From: Streptococcus intermedius SK54 = ATCC 27335
GTDB taxonomy: Bacteria > Bacillota > Bacilli > Lactobacillales > Streptococcaceae
NCBI RefSeq assembly: GCF_000413475.1
Contig: NZ_ATFK01000001.1
Span: 372,001-436,000, forward strand
Reading direction: 5' to 3'
Length of the DNA: 64,000 nt
Position 1 is the first letter of the stretch. Each line of letters begins with the position of its first letter. A program made the position numbers and the translations under genes. Below are positions 17,774 to 28,342 of the stretch, in pieces. The notes beneath the pieces are model-generated. The model did no database searches. It saw only the letters and a list, made by a program, of their open reading frames with translations, and had not been told where the DNA came from.

Positions 17774-20473
17774 ATGTCACTTCAAAAATTAGAAAATTAC
17801 AATAATAAGGAAGTCATCCAAGAAGAAGTTACGATTTTGACGGACTTACTAGAAGAAGTTACACAAAATATGTTAAGTCCTGAAACCTTTGAAAAAATCA
17901 TCGCTTTAAAAGAATTGGCAGCAGTTGGAAATTACGAAGGATTAAATGAAATTGTTCAGAATCTGTCTAACAAGGAAATGTTCTATATTTCACGTTATTT
18001 TTCTATCTTGCCTCTTTTAATCAATATTTCAGAAGACGTTGATTTAGCTTTTGAAATTAACTATCAAAATAATGTTGGTCAAGATTATCTTGGAAAATTA
18101 TCCACAACAATTGATTTAGTTGCTGAAAAGGAAAATGCCGCTGAAATTTTGGAACACTTAAATGTTGTACCAGTTTTAACAGCTCATCCAACTCAAGTAC
18201 AACGGACAACCATGCTGGATTTAACAAATCATATTCACGTTTTGTTGCGTAAATATCGCGATGTGCGGATGGGATTGCTCAATGAAGAAAAATGGCATAA
18301 TGATCTTCGTCGCTATATCGAAATTATTATGCGTACGGATATGATTCGTGAGAAAAAATTAAAAGTGACGAATGAAATCACCAATGTGATGGAATATTAC
18401 AATAGTTCTCTCTTGCAGGCGGTGACAAATCTAGCAGAAGAATATAAGCGTCTAGCTAAAAAGCATGGGATTAGCTTGAAAAATCCCACACCCATTACAA
18501 TGGGAATGTGGATTGGTGGTGACCGGGATGGGAATCCATATGTTACATCCGAAACATTGAAAAAATCTGCTTTGACACAATGTGAAGTGATTATGAATTA
18601 CTACGATGCGAAAATTGCCAATCTGTATCGTGAATTCTCTTTGTCAACAGGTATCGTTAAAGTCAGTGAAGCGGTGCAGGAAATGGCTTATCTGTCAGAA
18701 GATAATTCTATTTATCGCGAAAAAGAGCTGTATCGCCGTGCTTTTTACTACATTCAAACAAAACTGAAAAATACCAAGACTTACTTTATTGACCAGGCAG
18801 AAGTAGAACCACACTATCATAATATTGAAGAATTTAAACATGATTTGCTAGCTATCAAACAATCTCTTCTTGAAAACAAAGGAGAGGCAATGATTTCTGG
18901 TGAATTTACTGAATTGTTGCAAGCAGTAGAAGTGTTTGGTTTCTATCTTGCGTCCATTGATATGCGTCAAGATTCAAGCGTTCATGAAGCCTGTGTGGCA
19001 GAATTGTTAGCCAGTGCAGGAATAGTGGAGCATTATAGCGAGCTTTCTGAGGGCGAAAAATGTCATGTCTTACTAAACGAACTGCTCTATGATCCACGGA
19101 TTCTCTCTGCAACACACGCTGAAAAATCAGATCTCTTACAAAAAGAATTACAGATTTTTCAGACGGCTCGTGAGTTGAAGGATATGTTAGGAGATGCTGT
19201 CATTAAACAAACCATTATTTCTCATGCAACAAGTGTATCCGATCTTTTAGAGTTGGCTGTAATGCATAAGGAAGTTGGTCTCATTGACAAGGAATCTGCA
19301 CGCGTGCAGATTGTACCGCTCTTTGAAACCATTGAAGATTTGGATAATTCCTATGATACGATGAAGAAATATTTATCTCTTCCTATTGCTCAAAAATGGA
19401 TTGCCTCTAATAATAACTATCAGGAAATCATGCTTGGTTATTCAGATAGTAATAAAGACGGTGGCTACTTATCATCCTGTTGGACCCTCTATAAAGCTCA
19501 ACAGCAATTAACAGCTATTGGAGATGAGTTTGGTGTGAAAATCACCTTCTTCCACGGACGTGGTGGGACAGTTGGACGTGGTGGTGGTCCTACTTATGAA
19601 GCTATTACCTCGCAGCCACTCCGCAGTATCAATGACCGAATTCGCCTGACAGAGCAAGGAGAAGTCATTGGTAATAAATACGGAAATAAGGATGCCGCTT
19701 ACTACAATTTAGAAATGTTGGTTTCAGCGACGATCAACAGAATGATTACAAAGAAAAAGAGCGATACTAATACGTCCAATCACTACGAATCCATTATGGA
19801 TCAGGTGGTAGACCGAAGCTATCAAATTTATCGTGATTTAGTCTTTGGCAATGAGCATTTTTATGATTATTTCTTTGAATCAAGCCCAATCAAAGCTATT
19901 TCTAGTTTTAATATTGGTTCAAGACCGGCTGCTCGTAAAACTATTACGGAAATCGGTGGTTTACGTGCTATTCCATGGGTCTTCTCATGGTCGCAAAGTC
20001 GTGTGATGTTTCCTGGATGGTATGGTGTTGGATCTAGTTTTAAAGAATTTATTGATGAAAATCCAAAAGAAAATCTAGCTTTTTTAAGAAAGATGTATAA
20101 AAATTGGCCTTTCTTTCGATCACTTTTATCTAATGTGGACATGGTGTTATCTAAGTCGAATATGAATATCGCCTTTGAATATGCAAAACTATGCGAAGAT
20201 GAAAAAGTTCAAGAAATCTATTACACAATTTTAGATGAGTGGCAGTTGACCAAGAATGTCATTTTGGCTATTGAAGATTATGATGAATTGTTACAGGAAA
20301 ATCCATACTTGCGAGACAGTTTGGATTACCGCATGCGTTATTTTAATATCTTGAATTATATTCAGTTAGAACTCATCAAACGCCAACGCCGTGGAGAGTT
20401 ATCTCCTGACGAAGAAAGGTTGATTCACGTCACAATCAATGGAATTGCGACTGGACTGAGAAATTCAGGCTGA
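17774..20473 (+). CDS. ppc: Phosphoenolpyruvate carboxylase
   Basis: This 899-residue cytosolic enzyme carboxylates PEP to oxaloacetate, replenishing precursors for aspartate-family synthesis in an organism without a complete TCA cycle. Catalytic motifs are [10 protein letters not shown] (His near residue 138), [25 protein letters not shown] and the C-terminal end ATGLRNSG that is diagnostic for the family. Length is normal. It follows ftsW by 38 bases, so read-through from ftsW is possible, and a terminator follows. Confidence 0.98.
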   Translation: MSLQKLENYNNKEVIQEEVTILTDLLEEVTQNMLSPETFEKIIALKELAAVGNYEGLNEIVQNLSNKEMFYISRYFSILPLLINISEDVDLAFEINYQNNVGQDYLGKLSTTIDLVAEKENAAEILEHLNVVPVLTAHPTQVQRTTMLDLTNHIHVLLRKYRDVRMGLLNEEKWHNDLRRYIEIIMRTDMIREKKLKVTNEITNVMEYYNSSLLQAVTNLAEEYKRLAKKHGISLKNPTPITMGMWIGGDRDGNPYVTSETLKKSALTQCEVIMNYYDAKIANLYREFSLSTGIVKVSEAVQEMAYLSEDNSIYREKELYRRAFYYIQTKLKNTKTYFIDQAEVEPHYHNIEEFKHDLLAIKQSLLENKGEAMISGEFTELLQAVEVFGFYLASIDMRQDSSVHEACVAELLASAGIVEHYSELSEGEKCHVLLNELLYDPRILSATHAEKSDLLQKELQIFQTARELKDMLGDAVIKQTIISHATSVSDLLELAVMHKEVGLIDKESARVQIVPLFETIEDLDNSYDTMKKYLSLPIAQKWIASNNNYQEIMLGYSDSNKDGGYLSSCWTLYKAQQQLTAIGDEFGVKITFFHGRGGTVGRGGGPTYEAITSQPLRSINDRIRLTEQGEVIGNKYGNKDAAYYNLEMLVSATINRMITKKKSDTNTSNHYESIMDQVVDRSYQIYRDLVFGNEHFYDYFFESSPIKAISSFNIGSRPAARKTITEIGGLRAIPWVFSWSQSRVMFPGWYGVGSSFKEFIDENPKENLAFLRKMYKNWPFFRSLLSNVDMVLSKSNMNIAFEYAKLCEDEKVQEIYYTILDEWQLTKNVILAIEDYDELLQENPYLRDSLDYRMRYFNILNYIQLELIKRQRRGELSPDEERLIHVTINGIATGLRNSG

Positions 20474-20481
20474 TGAAGAAT

Positions 20482-20510
20482 AAAAAATCGGACTATTTCC
20501 GATTTTTTTA
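20482..20510 (+). terminator. Terminator of ppc
   Basis: AAAAAATCGGA (20482-20492) pairs with TCCGATTTTTT (20498-20508) around a 5-base loop, with A and T tracts on the two sides; it may work in both directions. Confidence 0.85.
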
Positions 20511-20516
20511 TATTTT

Positions 20517-20548
20517 TGTAACCAGAAATGCTTCCAATTCGTTATACT
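20517..20548 (+). promoter_or_regulatory. Candidate ECF-type autoregulatory promoter
   Basis: TGTAAC (20517-20522), a 17-base spacer, then CGTTAT (20540-20545) fits the TGtAAC/CGTa pattern of extracytoplasmic-function sigma promoters. A housekeeping-like -10 TATACT (20543-20548) overlaps the downstream half. Position directly before an ECF-like sigma gene suggests autoregulation. Confidence 0.5.
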
Positions 20549-20571
20549 AGTGAAGGAAGGGGGATGAGAAT

Positions 20572-21069
20572 ATCAAATTAGATGATTATGAAAAAGTCTT
20601 GATTGCCTTTGCGAAAGAAATCGTCTATTATCTGCAAGGCTCAGGCGTTCCAAAAGAGCAAGCAGAAGATGTTGTTCAAGATGTTTTTATCAAAATGCTA
20701 GAGTCTGATTTTGTCATCCCTGCTGAAAAAATGCGAGCTTGGATGTATCGTGTGTCTATTCGTCGTTATATTGATAAATACCGGCGTGATAAGCATTATA
20801 TGGAAATTCTGAGACGAGATTTTTTTACAAAGGGAAATCAATTGATTGTTGAAGGATCAGACTACGACTTTCTCATGGAGGAGGTGGAAAAGTTGCCAAT
20901 GCGGGATAAAATCATGTTGGATCTTTATTATTTTCAAGGGTTCTCAATAGGCGAAATAGCAGAAGTGCTTCATTATTCTAAAAGCAAGGTCAAGGTTCAG
21001 CTCATGCGCAGTCGAAAGAAACTTCGACAAGTTTTGGAAAAGAAAGGATATCATCATGGAAACTTTTGA
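20572..21069 (+). CDS. ECF-like RNA polymerase sigma factor
   Basis: This sigma-70-family factor of about 165 residues has region 2 (AEDVVQDVFIKMLES, then MRAWMYRVSIRRYIDKYRR) and region 4 (LPMRDKIMLDLYYFQGFSIGEIAEVLHYSKSKVK cited in part: FSIGEIAEVLHYSKSKVK). The natural start appears to be at 20572, where the codon is ATC instead of ATG: it lies 8 bases after AAGGAAGGGGG and would give M/I-KLDDYEKVLIAFAKE. The first canonical in-frame start is TTG at 20599, which has no ribosome site. The gene overlaps the anti-sigma gene by 14 bases. Confidence 0.85.
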   Translation: MKLDDYEKVLIAFAKEIVYYLQGSGVPKEQAEDVVQDVFIKMLESDFVIPAEKMRAWMYRVSIRRYIDKYRRDKHYMEILRRDFFTKGNQLIVEGSDYDFLMEEVEKLPMRDKIMLDLYYFQGFSIGEIAEVLHYSKSKVKVQLMRSRKKLRQVLEKKGYHHGNF

Positions 21070-22120
21070 AATCGTTGCAAAGAAAAACAAAAAGAGAAAT
21101 AGAAATCGAATCATTCTCTGGTCAATAACAGTAGTGGTAGCATTTTTGGGAATATATATTGGTGCTCGTATGGTTACGGGAAAACTTATCAGCAACCAAG
21201 CTTGGAAGGTAGTCAATGAGGTACAACTAGTTGAAAGCGTTGCTTTTCCTAATATTGAAACTTATACCTGGTCTGCTAATGGTGGGGACATGTTTCATGG
21301 TGGTATTAAAGGTAGACAAGCTAAAGATATTTATGGAATTCCACTCGACTATGGTGAATATAAGGCAGATTTTGGAATTTTTAATATCAATCGAGGAATC
21401 CTTTTTCATGCAAATTCTGGCAGATATACAGAATCTGGGGCAACTATTCAAATAGAAAATAACCAAAAGGTGCCACAATTCTACAATAAAAATGCGAAAG
21501 AAGAGAAAGGAGCACCTGTCCATAAACCAACTAGAGAGCTTCCTTATGTAAAGGAAATGCAAAATCAATTAGTAGAGGTAGCACTGACCTTTGATAAACC
21601 ATATAGTTTAAAAGAAATTCGAGCAATGATTCCTAAGAATCTTAAAACCAATTGGTATTGGATTGGTACAAATTCAACAGGTGATCCAAGTTGGTGGCAA
21701 CCAAGTAATCTATACGGCACGAGTCCAGATTATCTAACGAAAAAAGAATATGTTCATAAAAAGGAAGCAGAAGAAGCTATTAAAAATCTCAAAGAAGGAG
21801 AGAGACTGAGTAACAGAGTTGCCCAAATGAAAGATGTAGATGGATTCTTGGTTAATTTAAAAAAATATATTGCGACTGACATTGGAAAAAGTACCTACAA
21901 TAATGTAACTCCGTCAGATGACATTAAAACCTACTTGAAAAAATTTGGTAAGCTAGACTTGTCTAAGAAAGAAGACCTAGAAAAATTAGAATTCTCAGGA
22001 GTCATCCTAACAGGAAAAGCTGAAAATTTTGCACAGTTGGAAGGTAAGGAGTGGATTTATGCATCAAGCATTGGAGCTTCTATACCAAACCAACCATACT
22101 ACAAGTTAGACAAAGAATAA
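21056..22120 (+). CDS. Membrane anti-sigma factor (Sigma_reg_N/Sigma_reg_C type)
   Basis: This 354-residue protein has a short basic cytoplasmic N-terminus, one membrane helix (about residues 22-42) and an extracellular domain. The layout and the N-terminal segment METFEIVAKKNKKRNR fit the Firmicute anti-sigma family that sits beside small ECF sigma genes, with the outer domain ending in EGKEWIYASSIGASIPNQPYY. The inner part would hold the sigma factor and the outer part sense a signal that cannot be inferred. Its start overlaps the sigma gene by 14 bases, indicating translational coupling. Confidence 0.82.
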   Translation: METFEIVAKKNKKRNRNRIILWSITVVVAFLGIYIGARMVTGKLISNQAWKVVNEVQLVESVAFPNIETYTWSANGGDMFHGGIKGRQAKDIYGIPLDYGEYKADFGIFNINRGILFHANSGRYTESGATIQIENNQKVPQFYNKNAKEEKGAPVHKPTRELPYVKEMQNQLVEVALTFDKPYSLKEIRAMIPKNLKTNWYWIGTNSTGDPSWWQPSNLYGTSPDYLTKKEYVHKKEAEEAIKNLKEGERLSNRVAQMKDVDGFLVNLKKYIATDIGKSTYNNVTPSDDIKTYLKKFGKLDLSKKEDLEKLEFSGVILTGKAENFAQLEGKEWIYASSIGASIPNQPYYKLDKE

Positions 22121-22144
22121 ATTGATAAAAAAGGCGTAAAACAC

Positions 22145-22172
22145 TTGCAATTTGAAGAAAATTTGATAAAAT
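22145..22172 (+). promoter_or_regulatory. Promoter of tuf
   Basis: TTGCAA (22145-22150), 16 bases, TAAAAT (22167-22172) with an upstream TG making an extended -10. A leader of about 65 bases follows. Confidence 0.65.
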
Positions 22173-22243
22173 AGTAAGGAAAGTTAGACTGTATTGCCTA
22201 CTGTCTATCTATAAAATATATTTTATTGGAGGCTTTTACTCAA

Positions 22244-23440
22244 ATGGCAAAAGAAAAATACGATCGTAGTAAACCACACGTTAACATTGGTACCATCGGA
22301 CACGTTGACCATGGTAAAACTACCCTAACTGCAGCTATCACGACTGTACTTGCACGTCGTCTTCCAAGTTCAGTTAACCAACCAAAAGATTATTCATCTA
22401 TTGATGCTGCTCCAGAAGAACGCGAACGCGGAATCACTATCAACACTGCACACGTTGAGTATGAAACTGCTAAACGCCACTATGCTCACATTGACGCTCC
22501 AGGACACGCGGACTACGTTAAAAACATGATCACTGGTGCCGCTCAAATGGATGGAGCTATCCTTGTAGTAGCTTCAACTGACGGACCAATGCCTCAAACT
22601 CGTGAACATATCCTTCTTTCACGTCAAGTAGGTGTTAAATACCTTATTGTCTTCATGAACAAAGTTGACTTGGTTGACGATGAAGAATTGCTTGAATTGG
22701 TTGAAATGGAAATCCGTGATCTTCTTTCAGAATACGATTTCCCAGGTGATGATATTCCAGTAATCCAAGGTTCAGCACTTAAAGCTCTTGAAGGTGATGA
22801 AAAATATGAAGACATCATCATGGAATTGATGAATACTGTTGATGAATATATTCCAGAACCAGAACGTGATACTGACAAACCATTGCTTCTTCCAGTCGAA
22901 GATGTATTCTCAATCACTGGACGTGGTACTGTTGCTTCAGGACGTATCGACCGTGGTACTGTTAAAGTCAACGATGAAGTTGAAATCGTTGGTATCCGCG
23001 AGGAAATCCAAAAAGCAGTTGTTACTGGTGTTGAAATGTTCCGTAAACAATTGGACGAAGGTCTTGCTGGAGATAACGTAGGGGTTCTTCTTCGTGGTAT
23101 CCAACGTGACGAAATTGAACGTGGACAAGTTCTTGCTAAACCAGGTTCAATTCATCCACACACTAAATTCAAAGGTGAAGTTTACATCCTTACTAAAGAA
23201 GAAGGTGGACGTCATACTCCATTCTTCAACAACTACCGTCCTCAATTCTACTTCCGTACTACAGACGTTACAGGTTCAATCGAACTTCCTGCAGGTACTG
23301 AAATGGTAATGCCTGGTGATAACGTAACAATTGATGTTGAGTTGATCCACCCAATTGCCGTAGAACAAGGAACTACATTCTCTATCCGTGAAGGTGGACG
23401 TACTGTAGGTTCAGGTATGGTTACAGAAATCGAAGCTTAA
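22244..23440 (+). CDS. tuf: Translation elongation factor Tu
   Basis: This 398-residue GTPase delivers aminoacyl-tRNA to the ribosome. G motifs are [17 protein letters not shown] and NKVDLVDD; the effector region carries [15 protein letters not shown]. The ATG at 22244 starts [14 protein letters not shown]; a TTG 18 bases upstream is in frame but coincides with the ribosome site TTGGAGG. Codon use is strongly biased to a few codons, as expected for a very highly expressed gene. It is followed by a strong terminator. Confidence 0.99.
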   Translation: MAKEKYDRSKPHVNIGTIGHVDHGKTTLTAAITTVLARRLPSSVNQPKDYSSIDAAPEERERGITINTAHVEYETAKRHYAHIDAPGHADYVKNMITGAAQMDGAILVVASTDGPMPQTREHILLSRQVGVKYLIVFMNKVDLVDDEELLELVEMEIRDLLSEYDFPGDDIPVIQGSALKALEGDEKYEDIIMELMNTVDEYIPEPERDTDKPLLLPVEDVFSITGRGTVASGRIDRGTVKVNDEVEIVGIREEIQKAVVTGVEMFRKQLDEGLAGDNVGVLLRGIQRDEIERGQVLAKPGSIHPHTKFKGEVYILTKEEGGRHTPFFNNYRPQFYFRTTDVTGSIELPAGTEMVMPGDNVTIDVELIHPIAVEQGTTFSIREGGRTVGSGMVTEIEA

Positions 23441-23481
23441 TTCAGTTAAGTTCCCAGATGAACAATTAAAGTCAGACAAAC

Positions 23482-23511
23482 GAGCTCCGCTATTGCGGGG
23501 CTCTCTTTTTT
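23482..23511 (+). terminator. Terminator of tuf
   Basis: GAGCTCCGC (23482-23490) pairs with GCGGGGCTC (23495-23503), one mismatched position, loop TATT, followed by TCTTTTTT. Confidence 0.85.
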
Positions 23512-23552
23512 ATGATTTCATTAGACTCAGTCTTTATTTCTATAGTAAATTA

Positions 23553-23561
23553 TGGTAAAAT
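23553..23561 (+). promoter_or_regulatory. Extended -10 promoter of tpiA
   Basis: TGGTAAAAT lies 35 bases before the tpiA ATG. The -35 is not obvious. Confidence 0.55.
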
Positions 23562-23572
23562 GATAGATGTAA

Positions 23573-24355
<783 letters not shown>

Positions 24356-24370
24356 TTCTTATAAAAAGTG

Positions 24371-24405
24371 ATCAGCTTGCTAGACTTTTATAGCAGGCTG
24401 ATTTT
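24371..24405 (+). terminator. Terminator of tpiA
   Basis: ATCAGCTTGCTA (24371-24382) pairs with TAGCAGGCTGAT (24391-24402), one G-T pair, followed by TTTAAAAT. It lies just before the start of the lysozyme gene. Confidence 0.75.
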
Positions 24406-24421
24406 AAAATGGAGAACAAAA

Positions 24422-27400
24422 GTGAGAAAGAAAAGTTTATTTTATTTAACAAGCACAGCTATTTTAATTGCAGCTAGTTCACATCAAGTTTTTGCCGCTG
24501 AATCTGTAAAAGCTTCTACTTCAGAAAGAACAGTAGAGCTCAATAAACAAGAAGCTGATCCTTCACCTAAATTCCAAACAAAAGAAGCGACTCAGGCCTC
24601 TCCAGTAAATCAAGTAACTTCATCTTCTTCATCTGAAAATGAAGCAACTGATTCCTCGACTGCTTTAACTGAGGAGGCTAAAGCGTCTAAAGAAAAATCA
24701 GTTGTGAAAGAAAATCCAGTAGTTGCAAATGAGACTAAAAAAGACAATAAATCAACTTTTTTTGCTGCGCAAAATAATCAAGCAACAGCTAGGAGTAATA
24801 CTGCTGCACAAGTGAAAAAATCAACTTTTGTAGATGTCAGTAGTCATAATGGTTATATCAGCAAAGAAGATTATCAGCGCTTAGCTGAAAAAGGAGTAAG
24901 TGGCGTTGTTGTTAAACTAACAGAAGGAACGAGCTACAAAAATCCTTATGCAGCTTCCCAAATACAAAATGCGCAGGCGGCAGGTATGCAAGTGTCAGCT
25001 TATGCTTTTTCTCATTATACTAATGAAGCAGAAGCAAGGGCAGAAGCTCGCTATTTTGCAGAGGAAGCCAGAAGATTAAATCTTCCGTCATCAACTGTTA
25101 TGGTAAATGATATTGAAGATTCCGATATGCTTTCGAATATCAATACAACCACTCAAGCTTGGGCGGATGAAATGCGGCGTATGGGTTTTTCCAATTTGAT
25201 GTACTATACAAGTGCAAGTTGGCTTGATCGAAACAATCTCAGAACGAAAGGACCAATCCAAACAGAGAGGTTTGGTTTAGAGAATTTCTGGGTAGCCCAA
25301 TATCCAACTTCAAAATTAAGTGCTGATGATGCAAAAACATTGAAATATAATAGTGAAGCAGGAGCTTGGCAGTTTACTTCGCAAGCTGAGTTGCTACCTG
25401 GTCGCCACGTGTTTGATCAAAGTGTTGATTATACTGGACGTTTTACTGATCATGCACCTATTGCAAAAAATGCTTTATCCGGAACGATTAGTATTAAAAA
25501 TAATAATCCTGAAACAGGAACCTTTGATGTGATTGTCTCAAATGTCGGTGCACCTTATGGCGTTCGTGAAGTGAAAGTGCCAATTTGGTCCAGTGTCAAT
25601 GGTCAAGATGATATTATTTGGTATACAGCTGCTAGACAATCTGATGGAACTTATAAAGTAACGGTTAAGGCAAGTAATCACAAAAACTCGGTTGGTGAGT
25701 ATAATATCCATCTTTACTATGTTCAAAATGATGGCCAATTAGTTGGTGTGACTGGAACGAAAACAACTGTATCCATTGGTAAGCCCAAAGGAACAATTAC
25801 CATTCAAAACAACAATCCCAATACAGGAACCTTTGATGTGATTGTATCAGGTGTTTCTAATCCAGCTGGTGGAGTGAAGACAGTCAGTGTTCCAATTTGG
25901 TCTAGTGTCAATGGACAGGATGATATTATTTGGTATACAGCTGCTAGGCAAGCTGATGGAACTTATAAAGTAACGGTCAAGGCAAGTAATCACAAAAACT
26001 CGGTTGGTGAGTATAATATCCATCTTTACTATGTTCAAAATGATGGTCAATTAATTGGTGTAGGTGGAACGAAAACCAATGTTTCTATTGCTAAACCACA
26101 AGGGAAAATTACTATTGCTAATAATAATCCTGAAACAGGAACCTTTGATGTGATTGTTTCAGAAGTTTCCAATCCAGCTGGTGGAGTGAAGACAGTTAGT
26201 GTTCCAGTTTGGTCTAGCGATGGTGGACAGGATGATATTATTTGGTATACAGCTGCTAGACAAGCTGATGGAACTTATAAGGTGACTGTTAAAGCAACTG
26301 ATCATAAACGATCCACAGGTGAATATAATATTCATCTATATTATGTTCAACATGATGGTCAGTTAGTAGGAGTGACTGGAACAACGACAACTGTTTCGAT
26401 GGCTCGTCCTAAAGGTACTTTGACAATTACGAATAATAATCCGAATGCAGGAACCTTTGATGTGATTGTATCAGGTGTTTCCAGCCCATATGGTGTTCGC
26501 GAGGTAAAATTACCGACTTGGTCTAATGTAGATGGTCAAGATGACATTATCTGGTATACTGCTAAAAAGCAAGCAGATGGAACCTATAAGGTAACGGTTA
26601 AAGCTAGTGATCATAAATATTCAACGGGCATATACAATGTTCATCTTTATTATGTACAAGATGATGGTAAATTAGTAGGTGTATCAGGGACACAAACAGT
26701 TGTTTCTTTAGCTAAGCCACAAGGACAAATTACCATTCAAAACAATAATCCTCATACTGGGACCTTTGATGTTATCGTGTCAAATGTTTCTAATCCTTAC
26801 GGTGTACGCGAAGTCAAGTTGCCAATTTGGTCTAGTGTGAATGGACAGGATGATATTATCTGGTATACGGCAGCTAAGCAAGCAGATGGAACCTATAAGG
26901 TAACGGTTAAAGCTAGTGATCATAAAGACTCGGTTGGTGAGTATAATATTCATCTATATTATATCCAAAATAATGGTAAACTGGTGGGTGTAACTGGAAC
27001 AAAAACCAATGTTTCCGTTGCTAAACCACAAGGGAAAATTACTATTGCCAATAATAATCCTGATACTGGGACCTTTGATGTGATTGTATCAGAAGTTTCC
27101 AATCCAGCTGGTGGAGTGAAAGCAGTTAGTGTTCCAATTTGGTCTAGTGTCAATGGGCAGGATGATATTATTTGGTACACTGCTACAAAGCAAGTCAATG
27201 GAACCTATAAAGTCACAGTCAAAGCCAGTGATCATAAATATTCGACCGGTTTATATTATGTTCATTTATACTATGTTCAAAATAATGGAACATTGATTGG
27301 AGTAGGTGGTACATCAACCAATGTCACAATTTCTCCAGATAAGCTGAAACCAACTGGAAAAATCACTATTCAAAACAACAATCCCAACACAGGAACTTTT

Positions 27401-28177
27401 GAAGTTGTCGTATCCAATGTTTTCAGTCCCAATGGTGTTCGTGAAGTGAAACTACCAACTTGGTCTAGTGTCAATGGACAAGATGATGTTAGTTGGTACA
27501 CAGCCACAAAACAAGCTGATGGAACTTATAAATTATTTGTCAATGCTAGTAATCATAAAAACTCCACTGGTGAATACAATGTCCATCTATATTATGTCCA
27601 AAATGATGGTCAATTAGTTGGTGTGGGGGGGATTAAACTTCAAGTTAACAAAAGAGTCTATGAAACGCCATATTATTCTCAACGTGATAGTCGTTGGGCA
27701 GGACGAACTTATGGTGGCTATACGTTTGCTGCAACAGGCTGCGTTCCAACGACAGTCGCTATGGCAATTTCTGGTATTACAGGACAGACTGTCTTGCCAA
27801 CGACTGTGGCCGATTATCTCTATCATTCTACGAATGAATTTAATAAGAGAAGTTACGGAACAACGAGCCACGGAATTGTATTAGCAGCACGGCATTGGGG
27901 TCTAAAAACAGAGACTTTAGGGTCAACTGCAGCTGTACGAGAAGCACTTGCTATGGGGCATCATGTGCTTGGTGCAGTAGGAACTAGTGTGTTTGCAAAT
28001 TATCCTGTCACACATGAATTAATCATGAAAGGTTATAACAACGGAATGACCTATGTAATGGATCCTTATAATGCTAGTAATAATGGCTATTATTCAGTAG
28101 ATTATTTATTTAGAGTACGGAGTTTGGATCCAACTGATAATACAGAGGGGTCACCATTTATGACAATCAGAGCGTAG
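24422..28177 (+). CDS. Large secreted GH25 lysozyme with seven Bsp-like repeats and C-terminal C39-like peptidase domain
   Basis: This protein of 1251 residues starts at GTG (24422) behind GGAGA. It has a signal peptide ending VFA-AES and a Ser/Thr/Lys/Glu-rich linker to about residue 130. A GH25 muramidase domain follows (about 137-350: FVDVSSHNGYIS, GVVVKLTEGTSY, MVNDIEDSDM). Seven tandem repeats of about 103 residues, each starting near G-x-I-T-I-x-N-N-N-P and containing GTFDVIVS, match the GBS Bsp-like repeat family. The last 175 residues are C39-like, with Cys in ATGCVPTTVAM and His in THELIMKGYNNG, suggesting a peptidase or amidase. Two cell-wall-cutting domains flank the wall-binding repeats. 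No LPxTG anchor is present. A role in autolysis or cell separation is inferred. Confidence 0.9.
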   Translation: MRKKSLFYLTSTAILIAASSHQVFAAESVKASTSERTVELNKQEADPSPKFQTKEATQASPVNQVTSSSSSENEATDSSTALTEEAKASKEKSVVKENPVVANETKKDNKSTFFAAQNNQATARSNTAAQVKKSTFVDVSSHNGYISKEDYQRLAEKGVSGVVVKLTEGTSYKNPYAASQIQNAQAAGMQVSAYAFSHYTNEAEARAEARYFAEEARRLNLPSSTVMVNDIEDSDMLSNINTTTQAWADEMRRMGFSNLMYYTSASWLDRNNLRTKGPIQTERFGLENFWVAQYPTSKLSADDAKTLKYNSEAGAWQFTSQAELLPGRHVFDQSVDYTGRFTDHAPIAKNALSGTISIKNNNPETGTFDVIVSNVGAPYGVREVKVPIWSSVNGQDDIIWYTAARQSDGTYKVTVKASNHKNSVGEYNIHLYYVQNDGQLVGVTGTKTTVSIGKPKGTITIQNNNPNTGTFDVIVSGVSNPAGGVKTVSVPIWSSVNGQDDIIWYTAARQADGTYKVTVKASNHKNSVGEYNIHLYYVQNDGQLIGVGGTKTNVSIAKPQGKITIANNNPETGTFDVIVSEVSNPAGGVKTVSVPVWSSDGGQDDIIWYTAARQADGTYKVTVKATDHKRSTGEYNIHLYYVQHDGQLVGVTGTTTTVSMARPKGTLTITNNNPNAGTFDVIVSGVSSPYGVREVKLPTWSNVDGQDDIIWYTAKKQADGTYKVTVKASDHKYSTGIYNVHLYYVQDDGKLVGVSGTQTVVSLAKPQGQITIQNNNPHTGTFDVIVSNVSNPYGVREVKLPIWSSVNGQDDIIWYTAAKQADGTYKVTVKASDHKDSVGEYNIHLYYIQNNGKLVGVTGTKTNVSVAKPQGKITIANNNPDTGTFDVIVSEVSNPAGGVKAVSVPIWSSVNGQDDIIWYTATKQVNGTYKVTVKASDHKYSTGLYYVHLYYVQNNGTLIGVGGTSTNVTISPDKLKPTGKITIQNNNPNTGTFEVVVSNVFSPNGVREVKLPTWSSVNGQDDVSWYTATKQADGTYKLFVNASNHKNSTGEYNVHLYYVQNDGQLVGVGGIKLQVNKRVYETPYYSQRDSRWAGRTYGGYTFAATGCVPTTVAMAISGITGQTVLPTTVADYLYHSTNEFNKRSYGTTSHGIVLAARHWGLKTETLGSTAAVREALAMGHHVLGAVGTSVFANYPVTHELIMKGYNNGMTYVMDPYNASNNGYYSVDYLFRVRSLDPTDNTEGSPFMTIRA
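25478..27650 (+). repeat. Seven in-frame tandem repeats of about 310 bases
   Basis: Repeat starts lie near 25482, 25790, 26102, 26413, 26722, 27032 and 27355. Copies differ in two alternating variants: PYGVREVK (copies 1, 4, 5) and PAGGVKTVSV or close (2, 3, 6); copy 7 reads PNGVREVK. The near identity of some blocks suggests recombination between copies. Confidence 0.9.
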
Positions 28178-28294
28178 GTTGTACTTATTCTGATGAGAAT
28201 GAAAAATATATATTTTGACCCGTGGTGCTATATATAAAAACATAACAATTTAATAACGATTGCTATATTTTATTGTGAATATTGGTACAGTCAA

Positions 28295-28323
28295 TTAGTT
28301 TGTATTGCAGTAGTATGTATAAT
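28295..28323 (+). promoter_or_regulatory. Possible promoter of the CPBP protease gene
   Basis: TTAGTT (28295-28300), 17 bases, TATAAT (28318-28323), 20 bases before the ATG at 28343. Confidence 0.45.
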
Positions 28324-28342
28324 TAAGAAAAGGTAAATTTAC

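Noticed and set aside
25478..27650. Regularly spaced repeats that could suggest a CRISPR array
   Set aside because: The period is about 310 bases, the repeats are in frame within a coding gene and encode Bsp-like domains. No CRISPR repeat or cas gene was found in the window.
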